Source: Actinomycetota bacterium (GTDB lineage Bacteria > Actinomycetota > Thermoleophilia > Gaiellales > Gaiellaceae). Taken from it: DNA of 33,515 nucleotides. The notes under the pieces are model-generated. The model did no database searches. It was not told the DNA's origin and saw only the letters and a program-made list of their open reading frames with translations. A program made the position numbers and the translations under genes. The DNA is taken from the NCBI GenBank assembly GCA_005884575.1, contig VAWW01000029.1:15689-49203 (forward strand). The letters are read 5' to 3'. Positions 7,592 to 15,918 of the stretch are shown here, one piece after another (the stretch's first letter is position 1; each line of letters starts with the position of its first letter).

Positions 7592-8300
7592 GTGTTCACC
7601 GTTGAGCAGCGGGATGCTCTCCGCGAGCACCTGCTATGGCTCGCGGAGGAGGATGAGCACGTGGTTGCCGGAGCCGCCGTGGGCTCGCTCGCTGTGGACG
7701 GCGGCGACCGACCACGTGCCGGTCGCTGACGTGCTCGATGACTGGACGCGCACGCTCGTCGACGAGCTCGATGCGGTGCACCTTGCCGACCTCGAGCGCG
7801 GTCCGACCATCTACCGCGTGTTCCTGTTACCGGACGCGCTTCAATTCGACCTCTCGATGACGCCGGCGGCTCAGTTTCGTCCGGCCGGGCCACGATTCCG
7901 GCTTCTCTTTGGTGAGACAGCGGCGGGCGCGTCCGAGCGTTCCACACCGCCGGTCGCGGGGGACCTCTTCGGGTGGGGTGTCATCTACGCGCTCCACGCT
8001 CGCGCGTGCCTTGAGCGCAGGCGTGTCTGGCAGGCGGAGCACTACATCGGCGCCGTGCGCGACCACGCGCTCTCGCTTGCCTGCCTCCGCCAAGGGCTGC
8101 CCGCGATGCAGGCGCGCGGCTACGACGACCTTTCAGCAGAGACCCTGGCTCGATTCGAGGCTGCCCACGTCGGCGCGGTCGAACCTGGGGCGCTTCGGGC
8201 AGCCCTCGCCGCCTCCGTTCTTGCGCTCATGCGCGCGGGCGCGGAGGCGCGTCTACCGCAGGCGGATACCGTCGCGCAGCGCCTCGCTGAGCTTCGCTGA
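7592..8300 (+). pseudogene. Nucleotidyltransferase with active-site deletion and frameshift
   Basis: Two frames join to give one protein. The first (GTG 7592 to about 7710) encodes VFTVEQRDALREHLLWLAEEDEHVVAGAAVGSLA.., the start of a nucleotidyltransferase domain up to the GS motif. The second frame resumes near 7708 with DHVPVADVLDDWTRTL and continues to the TGA at 8298-8300 (PTIYRVFLLPDALQFDLSMTP, then a helical C-terminal domain). In intact relatives the GS motif is followed by a WSDLDL-type segment carrying the two metal-binding Asp residues; that segment is absent here and the reading frame changes at the same point, so a deletion of roughly 25-30 bases is the simplest explanation. The product would be inactive. 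An internal start near 7602 would give only the second part. Confidence 0.75.
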
Positions 8301-8408
8301 CGAGCCGCGGCTTCTCCTCAACCTCGCCGCCTGCCAGCTCTGCTACCGCCGCCTCCGCCGTGGCCTATGGCGTCATCGAGGTTATGAGCCCCGACCGTCC
8401 GGATCGGC

Positions 8409-9146
8409 TCAGTTCGGGTACTCGTCCTTCCGCCAGGTGCGAGGCTCGGCGGGTTGGACTTTCGGCGTTCGCTCGAGCAGGAAGCTGTAGTACGGCGCGA
8501 CAAACGGGTCGGGCGCCATCACCGTGTAGGTGTGGTAGACGGTCCCGTTCTCGCGCGCGAAGGCGATCCAGCTCGGGCCCTCGCGCAGCCCGTCCTTGAG
8601 CTCGGCGCCGATTTGGCGTGACCACTCTTGGAGCCAGTCGGGCGGGTTGTCGATCATCTCCTTGACCTCGGGAATCTGCTGCGCCTGCTCCTCGGTCAGC
8701 GCGAGGCCGAAGTCGAAGGCGAAGTCGGTGTTGTAGGTCGAGACGTAGGGGAACTGCCAGCCCATCCGCCGCTTGTAGGCGGTCAGCCGCTCGATCGGCG
8801 CCCGCGAGAAGCAGAGCAGCGTCACGTCGCGGTGGTTCAGGTGGACGAGCGAGCCGTCGAGCCCATCGCCCAGGTTGGTGCAGCCGGGGCAGGCGCCGAG
8901 CGTGTAGTCGGGGCCGAACATGATGTTGTAGGCGAGTAGCTGTGAGCGCCCCTCGAAGAGCTCGGCAAGGGTCTTCTTGCCGTCCTCGGTATCGAACGCG
9001 TACTCCTTCTCCACCGGGACCCACGGGAGATCGAGACGCTTTCTCTTGATCTCCTCATTTCGCTCCGCCTGCTCGGCCTCGAGCTTGGCGAGCTCGTCCC
9101 GGGCCGCCTGCCATTCCTCCCGCGTTCCGATCTTGTGTTCAGGCAT
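8409..9146 (-). CDS. DUF899 thioredoxin-like protein
   Basis: A 245-residue cytosolic protein of the DUF899 family, which has a thioredoxin-like fold and unknown substrate. Landmarks: N-terminal EEWQAARDELAKLEAEQ helix, LPWVPVEKEYAFDTEDG, LAELFEGRSQLLAYNIMFGP, and CPGC (CxxC) in a position typical of the family, then CFSRAPIERLTAYKRRMGWQFPYVS. ATG 9146 is chosen because AGGAG lies 6 bases upstream; the frame extends another 35 codons without one. It is about 50% similar by eye to the divergently placed gene at 9507-10241. Confidence 0.9.
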   Translation of the reverse strand: MPEHKIGTREEWQAARDELAKLEAEQAERNEEIKRKRLDLPWVPVEKEYAFDTEDGKKTLAELFEGRSQLLAYNIMFGPDYTLGACPGCTNLGDGLDGSLVHLNHRDVTLLCFSRAPIERLTAYKRRMGWQFPYVSTYNTDFAFDFGLALTEEQAQQIPEVKEMIDNPPDWLQEWSRQIGAELKDGLREGPSWIAFARENGTVYHTYTVMAPDPFVAPYYSFLLERTPKVQPAEPRTWRKDEYPN

Positions 9147-9506
9147 CTCATCTCCTCTCGTCGGACTCGAACGCTCCCGCGAGCCGATCCCATCGTCGGA
9201 TCGGACGCTACCGGGATCACGAATGAGACCCGCGCCGACCCGAAAACTCATCGGATGGGTTCCTCGAACCGCAGCTCTCGCTTACAGCTGCGACCGATAT
9301 CGCTCAGGCAGTAACGCCCTTCCTCAGCTAAAGGGCACGAGCCGAACAACTCGGATGAACGGAATCAGACGCACCGAGTTCGCAACCGGTCCGGCTCAGT
9401 CATGAAGAAGGGCCTCCTTGCCGGAGACACTCTCTGGTGACGAAACGCATCGGGAAGGAGCCCAGTAATAGGCTAGCCCCGCGGACCCACAGGAGGTGGC
9501 ACGTCG
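9147..9506. other. Divergent intergenic region between DUF899 genes
   Basis: This gap must carry promoters for both paralogues. I see the two ribosome binding sites (GAGGAG on minus near 9152-9158, AGGAGG on plus near 9490-9496) but no convincing operator palindrome or gene. Confidence 0.4.
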
Positions 9507-10241
9507 ATGACGGAGCACAGGATCAGCACGCAGGAGGAGTGGCAGGCGGAGCGCGACGAGCTGCTGAAGGAGGAGAAGGAACTCACCCGCCGGGGCGACG
9601 AGCTGGCCAGGAAAAGGCGCGAGCTGCCCTGGGTCCCGGTCGAGAAGGACTACCGCTTCGAGACGGAGGACGGCACGAAGACGCTCGCCGAACTCTTCGA
9701 CGGCCGCTCCCAGCTGCTCGTCTACCACTTCATGTTCGGGCCGGCCTACGAGGCAGGCTGCCCGGTCTGCTCCTCGATCGCGGACACGCTCGCCCCCCAG
9801 GCGCCCCACCTGAAGGCTAGGGACACCACCCTGCTGCTCGCTTCCCGCGCGCCGCTCGCGAAGCTGATCGCCTACAGGGAGCGGATGGGCTGGGGCATCG
9901 ACTGGGTCTCCAGCGGCGGCAGCGACTTCAACCGCGACCTCGGCTTCCTGTACACGGAGGAGGAGCTCAAGCCGTTCCTGGAGGGCGAGATCCCGTCTAC
10001 CGTCGAGCAGAACGCGCGCATGTGCGGGACGGACGTCGTGGGCTACGTCTCCGAGGGACCGGGCCTGAGCGCGTACGCGCTATCGGACGGGATCGTCTAC
10101 CGGACCTACGTGACCACGGCCCGCGGCCTCGAGCCCGCGATGGCCTACTACGCCCTGCTCGACCGCACGCCGAAGGGTCGCGACGAGAGCGACACGAGGC
10201 CGCTCTGGGTGCGGCGCCATGATGAGTACGCGACGAGTTAG
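9507..10241 (+). CDS. DUF899 thioredoxin-like protein, divergent paralogue
   Basis: A 244-residue DUF899 protein with the same plan as the gene at 8409-9146: EEWQAERDELLKEEKELTRRGDELARKRRELPWVPVEKDYRF is shared in outline, followed by LFDGRSQLLVYHFMFGP, a CPVC motif (CxxC) and SRAPLAKLIAYRERMGWGIDWVSS. Function in the family is unknown; the CxxC suggests redox chemistry. ATG 9507 follows AGGAGGTGG at about 8 bases. The two paralogues are divergent with 360 bases between their starts, so shared control from that gap is possible. Confidence 0.9.
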   Translation: MTEHRISTQEEWQAERDELLKEEKELTRRGDELARKRRELPWVPVEKDYRFETEDGTKTLAELFDGRSQLLVYHFMFGPAYEAGCPVCSSIADTLAPQAPHLKARDTTLLLASRAPLAKLIAYRERMGWGIDWVSSGGSDFNRDLGFLYTEEELKPFLEGEIPSTVEQNARMCGTDVVGYVSEGPGLSAYALSDGIVYRTYVTTARGLEPAMAYYALLDRTPKGRDESDTRPLWVRRHDEYATS

Positions 10242-10313
10242 CCGTCGGCCCGAGCGTCGCAAGCGCGTCGCCGCTCAGCTGCAGGAGCGCGCCTCGCCAT
10301 CCAGAGCGCCTCT

Positions 10314-10366
10314 GAGCCTCCCTGGCTCCGCAAAGAGAGGTTGAAATCCCGCAAGCCCGGAGGCTC
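10314..10366. repeat. Inverted repeat enclosing second copy of 23-bp repeat
   Basis: GAGCCTCC (10314-10321) and GGAGGCTC (10359-10366) are perfect complements around a 37-base loop. It lies downstream of the DUF899 gene and upstream of a truncated sigma-factor gene. Confidence 0.45.
10317..10339 (+). repeat. 23-bp dispersed repeat, copy 2
   Basis: CCTCCCTGGCTCCGCAAAGA (continuing GAG) matches 1126-1148 at 22 of 23 positions. It lies within the inverted repeat 10314-10366. It may mark a recombination junction, since the following sigma gene lacks its 5' half. Confidence 0.7.
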
Positions 10367-10446
10367 GCCGGACTACCGGTCATCCCGCTTGCCTTGTCGG
10401 ATGCCATGAAGACCGCATCCTTCATCGTGGGCGTCTCCGGAATGCC

Positions 10447-11070
10447 ATGTGGTCGCAGACCGACTCGCGGCCTGGCGTGGCCGCGCTCGCGTTCGTCGCC
10501 GGGCTGCAACAGCTGCCGCCTCTGCAGCGCACCGCTCTTGTGCTGCGCGATGTGCTCGGCTTCTCGGCCGGCGAAAGCGCCTCGATCCTGGAAACAACCG
10601 AGGCGTCGGTCAAAGGGGCGCTCCAACGCGCACGCGCAGCGCTCGCCCAGCGACCCATCGACTCCTCGCGTGCGCCAGTCCCGGACTGGCCGCAGGAACG
10701 CGAGATCGTCGCCCGCTTCGCGGAAGCGGTCGAGCGCGGAGACACGGAAGCCGTCGTTGCCCTGCTCGCCGACGACGCCTGGGTGACCACGCCGCCCTAC
10801 CCGTTCGAGTACCAGGGCATTGAGGCCATCACCGTCTTCCTCGACGACCGGGCGCGCCTGCGCGGCGCACCGCTGCGCGTCGTACCGACCCGCGCCAACG
10901 GCCAACCCGCCTTCGGCTGCTACCTCGACGACCGCCATGCCCCGATCGCGCGGCCGTTCGGCTTCCTCGTGCTCACGGTCGACGGCGAACAGATCTCGGC
11001 GATCACCTTCTCCAGCGACACGAGCGTCTTCGCGCACTTCGGATTGCCACGCACGCTCCCTCGCGCCTAG
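10447..11070 (+). pseudogene. ECF sigma factor remnant: region 4 plus SnoaL-like domain
   Basis: The 207-residue frame starts inside a sigma factor of the long ECF type (about 320 residues) that carries a C-terminal SnoaL/NTF2-like domain. Present: region 4 (residues about 13-65: LPPLQRTALVLRDVLGFSAGES and TTEASVKGALQRAR, a helix-turn-helix for -35 recognition) and the C-terminal domain (about 83-205, VARFAEAVERGDTEAVVALLADDAW, TPPYPFEYQG). Absent: region 2, needed for core polymerase and -10 binding. No region 2 coding is found in any frame between 10242 and 10446, and no ribosome binding site precedes the frame. A 5' deletion is most likely; an expressed region-4-only regulator is possible but unsupported. 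Confidence 0.7.
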
Positions 11071-11164
11071 CACTTAGCGAGAGGACTGACGGCAAGCCCG
11101 CACCCCCAACGCTCGCGAGCAAAATTCACACGACAGGCATCTGCCGTGGACTGCCACCCGTTGC

Positions 11165-11179
11165 GGGAGGTCTCCTCCC
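11165..11179 (-). terminator. Perfect short hairpin after cydB
   Basis: GGGAGG-TCT-CCTCCC is a perfect 6-bp stem 12 bases past the cydB stop on the minus strand. There is no T-run, so terminator activity is uncertain. Confidence 0.4.
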
Positions 11180-11191
11180 TGACGGGACCAT

Positions 11192-12437
11192 TCAACGGGG
11201 GGTCCCCTTCTCCGCATTGGGGTTCTTGAGGGCCGCTGGCAGCACGTCGGGAGGCAGAGCCGCGGGAAATGCGGCGACGATGAAGGCGAAGAGAGAGAAC
11301 ACGCCGACCGTGTGTGCCCAGGCTGCGTTGGCGATCGTGGTGAAGCCGATCCCGGCCACCAAGCAGGCGATCGCGAGCCTCGGCAGCAGGCCAGGTGCGA
11401 GCGCCGCGAGCAGAGAGCGCGCCTGAGTCGGTCGGCCGACGGCGCGTTCGCCACGGCCGAGGTCTCCACCGAGCACGAGTCGGAAGAGCAGTGCGAGCGA
11501 GGGGAAAAGGATTGCTGCTCCCGCGAGCACAGCGACCACCACGGCGACGAGCGTGTCCCGGCCTGCGGCGGCCTCGCGAACAGTGAGTCCCTCGAGGAAG
11601 ACCGGCGATTGTGCTAGCGCCCAGCCGGCGATGATCGCGGCGACGGCGAGCGCGGCGGTGTAGCGGGAGGCTTCGTAGGAGCGTGGCGCTGCCGGCGACG
11701 ATCGAGGCGAGCAGCCCGATCAGGCCCTGGCCCTCGACGAGACGGTGGTAGAGCGGGTACGCGTCGGATCGCAGCACGGCCACGCCGCCGAGCGCGACCG
11801 CGCCGCTGACGAGACCGGCCGCGAGCGCGCGCGTTCGGAACTTTCGCTCGAGCGTCGTTTCGCCGAGCCGGGAGGCGTCGGCGCAGAGAAACACAGCCGC
11901 CAGGTAGGCGGCGGTCGCGACGGCGAGGACGCCGATCAGGAGCGAGGTCGGGTTGAGCCAGCTCGAGAATTGGTCGCCGGCGGCGTTCCCGACCGGGACG
12001 CGGCGCGAAGCGATACCGCCGACCGCTGCGCCCAGTGCGAACGGGGTCAGGATCGACGAGAGCGCAAACACGCTGTCGATCGCGCGCAGCTCGTGCGCCG
12101 TCGACGCGCCTGCACGCAGCGCATAGGCGGTGCCGCGGAAGATGATCCCCACCGCGGCGATGAAGAGCGGGATCGAGAGCGTCGAGCCGATCGAGCCGAA
12201 CGCGCTCGGGTAGGCGGTCCAGACGACGGTGAGCACGAAGATCAGCCAGACGTGGTTCGCTTCCCAGACGGGACCCATCGCGCGGTGGGCGTGGTCGCGG
12301 ATCGAAGCGGCGTCGGGGCCGTTGCCCGCGGTCAGCTGCCACCAGCCGGCGCCGAAGTCGGCTCCTGCAAGCACGGTGTAAGAGGCGAGCCCGATCAGCG
12401 CGAAGAGCAGGGGAAGCTCGTAGAGATGCACGATCAC
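11192..12437 (-). pseudogene. cydB: Cytochrome bd oxidase subunit II, frameshifted
   Basis: This encodes CydB, the second membrane subunit of the cytochrome bd quinol oxidase. GTG 12437 overlaps the cydA stop (GTGA). The first frame encodes about 250 residues with the family's N-terminal pattern (LASYTVLAGADFGAGWW, MGPVWEANHVWLIF, RGTAYALR) and then turns into Arg-rich nonsense near 11690. A second frame resumes at once with YEASRYTAALAVAAIIAGWALA and runs through the remaining helices to the stop at 11192 (IANAAWAHTVGVFSLFAF, PNAEKGTPR). The junction around 11675-11695 lacks a few residues normally found in that loop. Either a small deletion has broken the gene or there is a sequencing indel; every other part is well conserved. 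Confidence 0.8.
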
Positions 12438-13756
12438 GCTTCCTTGGCGGCCGTGGGCACCACGACCACCGGATCGAACGGAACGCGGGCGAGCCGACGG
12501 AGGATCCAAGCGACGGCGAGCGCGAGTCCGACGTAGACGAGCGCAAGCGTCGCGTAGCCGACAGGGATGCCGCCGGCGCCGGTGACCGCCTCGGAGGTGC
12601 GCATCACGCGATAGACGACCCAGGGTTGACGGCCGACCTCGGTCGTCACCCAGCCGCAGATCAGCGCGACGACCGAGAGCGGCCCCGCCACGACGAGCGC
12701 GCGGTAGAACCAGTGCGACTCCGGCAGCCGCTTGCGTCGCCAGCGAACGGCGAGGTAGGCAAGCCCGAGCAGCGCGAGCATAATTCCGATGCCGACCATC
12801 GTCTGAAAGGCGACGCGCACGACGTTCACGGGCGGACGCTCGTCCGCCGGAACGGTGTCGAGGCCGGCGACTGTCGCGTGCGGGTCGTGGTAGGCGAGCA
12901 GGGAAAGCAGCCGCGGAATCGGGATCCCATACTCGACGCGGCCGTCCTTGTACCAGCCGAGCAGGTGCACGGGCGCGCCCCGCCTCGTCTGGCCGAGCCC
13001 CTCGAAGGCGGCGAGCTTGGTCGGCTGTGCCCGCGCCACCTCGCGCCCGTTCCAGTCGCCGACGAGCACCTGCACGGGCGAGCAGAGCGCCGCAACGGTC
13101 AGCGGGATCGCGAGCGCCGTGCGCTCGTAGCGGCCCCAACGTCCGCGCAAGCGACCGACCGCGTAGGCGGCCGCGACCAGGAAGCCGGTGACGATGTAGC
13201 CGGCCAGCGGGTGCACGGCGACCGCTTTGCCGCCCCGTAGCTGGAAGCCGGTTGGATGGTTCATCCAGCCGTTGACCGAGATCACCGTCAGTGACCCGGT
13301 GAAGCCGGCCATCGCGACCGGGATGCCGCTGGCGAAGTGGGCCCGCGGGGAGAGCCGGCTCCAGCCGTAGATGTAGATACCGATGAAGATCGCTTCCATG
13401 AAGAAGGAAAAACCTTCAATCGCAAATCCGAGACCAAAGACGCTGCCGAAGCTGGCGGTGAAGCTCGGCCACAGGAGGCCCATCTCGAAACTGAGGATCG
13501 TCCCCGTTACGACGCCGGCCGCAAACAGGGCCGCCATCACCTTCGTCCAGCGCTTCGCCAACGTCCGGTAGAGCTCATCGCCGGTGCGCAGGTAGAGCCA
13601 CTCGACGAACAACACCAGTGCCGGAAAGGCGATCCCGAAACAGACAAGCGGGATGTGCACCGCGAACGAGAGCGCCTGCATCTGCCGGGCCTGCAGCAGG
13701 TAGTCCTGGTTGATCACGGCCGGAGGGGCGCTTGCCAAGAGGACGAGCTGGCTCAT
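12434..13756 (-). CDS. cydA: Cytochrome bd ubiquinol oxidase subunit I
   Basis: A 440-residue membrane protein, the haem-bearing subunit of the cytochrome bd terminal oxidase that passes electrons from quinol to oxygen. It has about nine hydrophobic segments. Conserved features visible: ARQMQALSFAVHIPLVCFGIAFP (His haem ligand near residue 33), GFSFFMEAIFIGIYIYGW, VNGWMNHPTGF, and the signature GWVTTEVGRQPWVVY with Glu and Arg near the C-terminus. The quinol-binding loop is of the short type. ATG 13756 has AGAAGG about 8 bases upstream. The partner cydB overlaps by 4 bases. Since cydB is frameshifted, assembly of a working oxidase from this locus is doubtful unless the indel is an artefact. 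Confidence 0.93.
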   Translation of the reverse strand: MSQLVLLASAPPAVINQDYLLQARQMQALSFAVHIPLVCFGIAFPALVLFVEWLYLRTGDELYRTLAKRWTKVMAALFAAGVVTGTILSFEMGLLWPSFTASFGSVFGLGFAIEGFSFFMEAIFIGIYIYGWSRLSPRAHFASGIPVAMAGFTGSLTVISVNGWMNHPTGFQLRGGKAVAVHPLAGYIVTGFLVAAAYAVGRLRGRWGRYERTALAIPLTVAALCSPVQVLVGDWNGREVARAQPTKLAAFEGLGQTRRGAPVHLLGWYKDGRVEYGIPIPRLLSLLAYHDPHATVAGLDTVPADERPPVNVVRVAFQTMVGIGIMLALLGLAYLAVRWRRKRLPESHWFYRALVVAGPLSVVALICGWVTTEVGRQPWVVYRVMRTSEAVTGAGGIPVGYATLALVYVGLALAVAWILRRLARVPFDPVVVVPTAAKEA

Positions 13757-13971
13757 CTTCTAAGCCTTCTCTCGCTCGATCGAGTTCGCATCTCCTCGAA
13801 TCCTGGGTCGCGCTCGAGGGTGGTCTCACTCGGCAACAGGGAGCACAAGCATTTCACGACTCGGTGCTCACCTCGAGCAGTGGGAAGCCGATCACGTCGA
13901 TTCACAGGAACCTGTCCGCTCGATCTCAGGGAGCTCTCAACGGGTTACCGCATCGTGGGACCAGCTAGCCC
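13757..13971. other. Intergenic region upstream of cydA
   Basis: No gene or strong motif is visible. The cydA promoter should lie here on the minus strand. Any 5' part of the decayed gene that begins in readable form at 13972 is not recognisable. Confidence 0.35.
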
Positions 13972-14470
13972 ACGATTCAACAGACGACGAGCTTCACAAT
14001 CTCGACATCCGCGGGTCAGAAGGTGACCGTCAACAAGGCGTCCTCTACGACATACCGGAAGAGACAAGCTCGACCTCGGCGAGTGCCATTGAGAAAGGCG
14101 TGAGCGTCCTCGTACTTGGGACGCCAACGGAACGACCATCACGGCCAGCCAGGTCATCGTGCAACCGACTAACGGCGGCGGATCTGCGACTTCCTCGGCG
14201 GCAGGCGTGGTCCCCTTCCAGCGCGGCGCACCGTCCACGGCAAAGCAGGTCGGTCAGATCCCAGCGAACTACACTCAGGGCTCGGGGACGATTGTCAGCG
14301 GAACGAACGCGAATAAGGCGACGGAAGCCGCGTTGGCCGCCTACTCAGGGGGCATCGTCGACCGTGTCGTGAAGCTGAGCAACGGCGAGTACGAGGTCCA
14401 CAACATCGGCGTCAACTGGCCGCACCACATCTTCGTCAACCGGGACTTCAAGGTCGTCGGCGCGGTTTAG
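13972..14470 (+). pseudogene. Decayed secreted beta-repeat/PepSY-like protein gene
   Basis: Three consecutive plus-strand frames each carry part of one protein. Frame one (13972 to about 14060) gives TIQQTTSFTISTSAGQKVTV; frame two (about 14064-14122) gives TSSTSASAIEKGVSVLVLGT; frame three (14123-14470) gives ANGTTITASQVIVQPTNGGG and continues to a PepSY-like end (ATEAALAAYSGGIVDRVVKL, then YEVHNI and VNRDFKVVGAV). The order (strands ending in ITASQVIV, low-complexity linker, then a PepSY-like domain) matches exported actinobacterial proteins. Two frameshifts and a missing start and signal peptide show decay. The last 103 codons from GTG 14159 remain open but have no ribosome binding site. 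Confidence 0.65.
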
Positions 14471-14612
14471 CTCTACCGTGGGCCCAGATCACCGCACGCC
14501 TACTCAGCCCTGAAGGTCTGCCGGTGGCCGTGTGCTACACGCCGCTGTTCCACGATGTTCCCTCGCCTGAGTGGGTGCTGGTCTTCGCGATGAGTTCCAT
14601 CGACGTCCGCAG

Positions 14613-15152
14613 TCACGGCAGCCAGCCGTCACGGTACGCCGACCGCTCCTCCGGCCCGGAGCTGGCGTAGGCCTCATCCGGCTTCGATGTCTCCTCGAGC
14701 ACGCTCGCGCCGTGCTTCTCCGCCACCTCGTTCACTGGATAGACGGCCTCGAAGCCGCCCGCTCGACTGCCGGTCATGAGGATGACGCACGGCCCCTCAC
14801 CGGCGCCGACGAAGACGTGATGCGTCCACGGCGGGCAGTGGACGAAGTCCCATGCCTTCAGGCGGCGCTCCTCGCCTTCGATCACGAGCACGCACTCTCC
14901 GCCGACGACGAGGAAGTCCTCCTGGCCGCGTTCGCGGTGGTACATGCCGTTGCGCTGGCCGGGCATGAGCACGTGGATGCGGAAGCCGAGCTGAGCCCAC
15001 TCCTGCCCGCCTTCGAAGTCGGTGTCTTGCCCGCGCTCGTCGCTTCGGATCCACGAAACGTCGCGCGCGTTGAGAATGAACCAGCCCTCGCCCTGGGGGA
15101 TGAGCCCGGCGTCGGTCATCTTCAACTGTGCCTCGCGAACGGAATCGGTCAT
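14613..15152 (-). CDS. Cupin-domain protein
   Basis: A 179-residue single-domain cupin, a cytosolic beta-barrel that often binds a metal. The first motif region includes GFRIHVLMPGQRNGMYHRERGQEDFLVVGGECVLVIEGEE (broken here for length: metal-ligand candidates His in MYHRE and Glu in QEDFLVV) and the second WDFVHCPPWTHHVFVGAG (His residues). The C-terminus has EERSAYRDGWLP. Substrate is unknown. ATG 15152 begins MTDSVREAQLKM; no clear ribosome binding site precedes it, and the open frame extends upstream as non-protein-like sequence, so a leaderless message is possible. Confidence 0.8.
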   Translation of the reverse strand: MTDSVREAQLKMTDAGLIPQGEGWFILNARDVSWIRSDERGQDTDFEGGQEWAQLGFRIHVLMPGQRNGMYHRERGQEDFLVVGGECVLVIEGEERRLKAWDFVHCPPWTHHVFVGAGEGPCVILMTGSRAGGFEAVYPVNEVAEKHGASVLEETSKPDEAYASSGPEERSAYRDGWLP

Positions 15153-15173
15153 AGGCAGATCGTTGCAGGAGCG

Positions 15174-15359
15174 ATGAGTTTCCCGCGCGACGAACTTGGC
15201 GTCGACGGCGAGGTCACGCGCTCGTGCCGCCCAGTGCCGCCGATGTTCTGGCTGCGCGACCCGGACGGCGACTCGCTCATCGCGTCCAGCCGTTGTCGTA
15301 GCTCCCGACCGACTGCGCGATCGAGATGGCTCTCGGCGCGTCGACATCCGAATAGCTAG
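15174..15359 (+). pseudogene. 3' fragment of a VOC/glyoxalase-like gene
   Basis: The frame encodes VDGEVTRSCRPVPPMFWLRDPDGDSLI, which matches the C-terminal strand of vicinal-oxygen-chelate (glyoxalase/bleomycin-resistance) proteins, where FW.RDPDGN is typical. After this the frame is Arg/Ser-rich and ends at 15359. Nothing upstream in any frame supplies the rest of the domain. It lies divergent to the cupin start. Probably a relic; similarity is short, so moderate confidence. Confidence 0.45.
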
Positions 15360-15438
15360 TCCTTTGGGTGAGGATCGCCGCTGAGGCCGCGCGCCGTTTT
15401 CTCGTCGCCCGGCACCTCCTCGCGCCGGCGTGTCCCCG

Positions 15439-15918
15439 TTACCAGAGGGGACCCCGCCGTGGCGGGCCGGCGCGCAGTTGCGATCTCTCCTTCGTCCGCG
15501 CCGGCGTCTCCGGGCCGACCACGAGGTCCTCGGTGAGTTCCTCGATGCGCCGGTGGAGCGCGACGAACGCCTCGCCGAGGCGCCGTACCTCGTCGTCGGC
15601 GAGGGTTCCGGCGGCCATCCGGCGTAGCGCCTGGCGTTCCATCAGCTCGCCCAGGAGCTCGACCAGGACGAGTACGAGTTGCGCGAGGCCACGCTGCAGT
15701 GAATCCGGGTCCGCATCAAATCGTGCCGGCAACCGCCGCGGGCGCGCCCGCGGCGGGAACGACAGCTCGTCGGCGCCCTCCGTGCCGATCGAGCTGAGGA
15801 GTGCCTGCAGGCGGAGCGTGATCAACTCGACCCCGGCGACGGAAAGTGTGACGTCGCCGGCCGCGCCGATGCCGGTATCGATGAGCCGATCGAGCAGGTC
15901 AACGAGGCCGTCGCTCAT
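15439..15918 (-). CDS. gvpK: Gas vesicle GvpA-type/GvpK fusion protein
   Basis: A 159-residue protein with two gas-vesicle domains. Residues 1-48 (MSDGLVDLLDRLIDTGIG, VTLSVAGVELITLRLQALL) are a GvpA-superfamily domain of the GvpJ/M/S kind. Residues about 65-140 are GvpK (ARFDADPDSLQRGLAQLVLV, ALRRMAAGTLADDEVRRLGEA, HRRIEELTEDL). These are normally two genes, gvpS or gvpM next to gvpK, in actinobacterial clusters. GvpK is needed for vesicle assembly. ATG 15918 overlaps the stop of the preceding gvpF/L gene (ATGA). This is the last gene of the operon. Confidence 0.85.
   Translation of the reverse strand: MSDGLVDLLDRLIDTGIGAAGDVTLSVAGVELITLRLQALLSSIGTEGADELSFPPRARPRRLPARFDADPDSLQRGLAQLVLVLVELLGELMERQALRRMAAGTLADDEVRRLGEAFVALHRRIEELTEDLVVGPETPARTKERSQLRAGPPRRGPLW

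Noticed and set aside
10336..10366. GGTTGAAATCCC followed by a GC arm, resembling the T-arm of a tRNA
   Set aside because: The loop lacks the TTCRA consensus and no anticodon or acceptor stem can be folded around it.
11067..13139. A 690-codon minus frame across cydA and cydB
   Set aside because: Only its middle is real CydB; the start lies over cydA in the wrong frame and the end is Arg-rich after the cydB frameshift.
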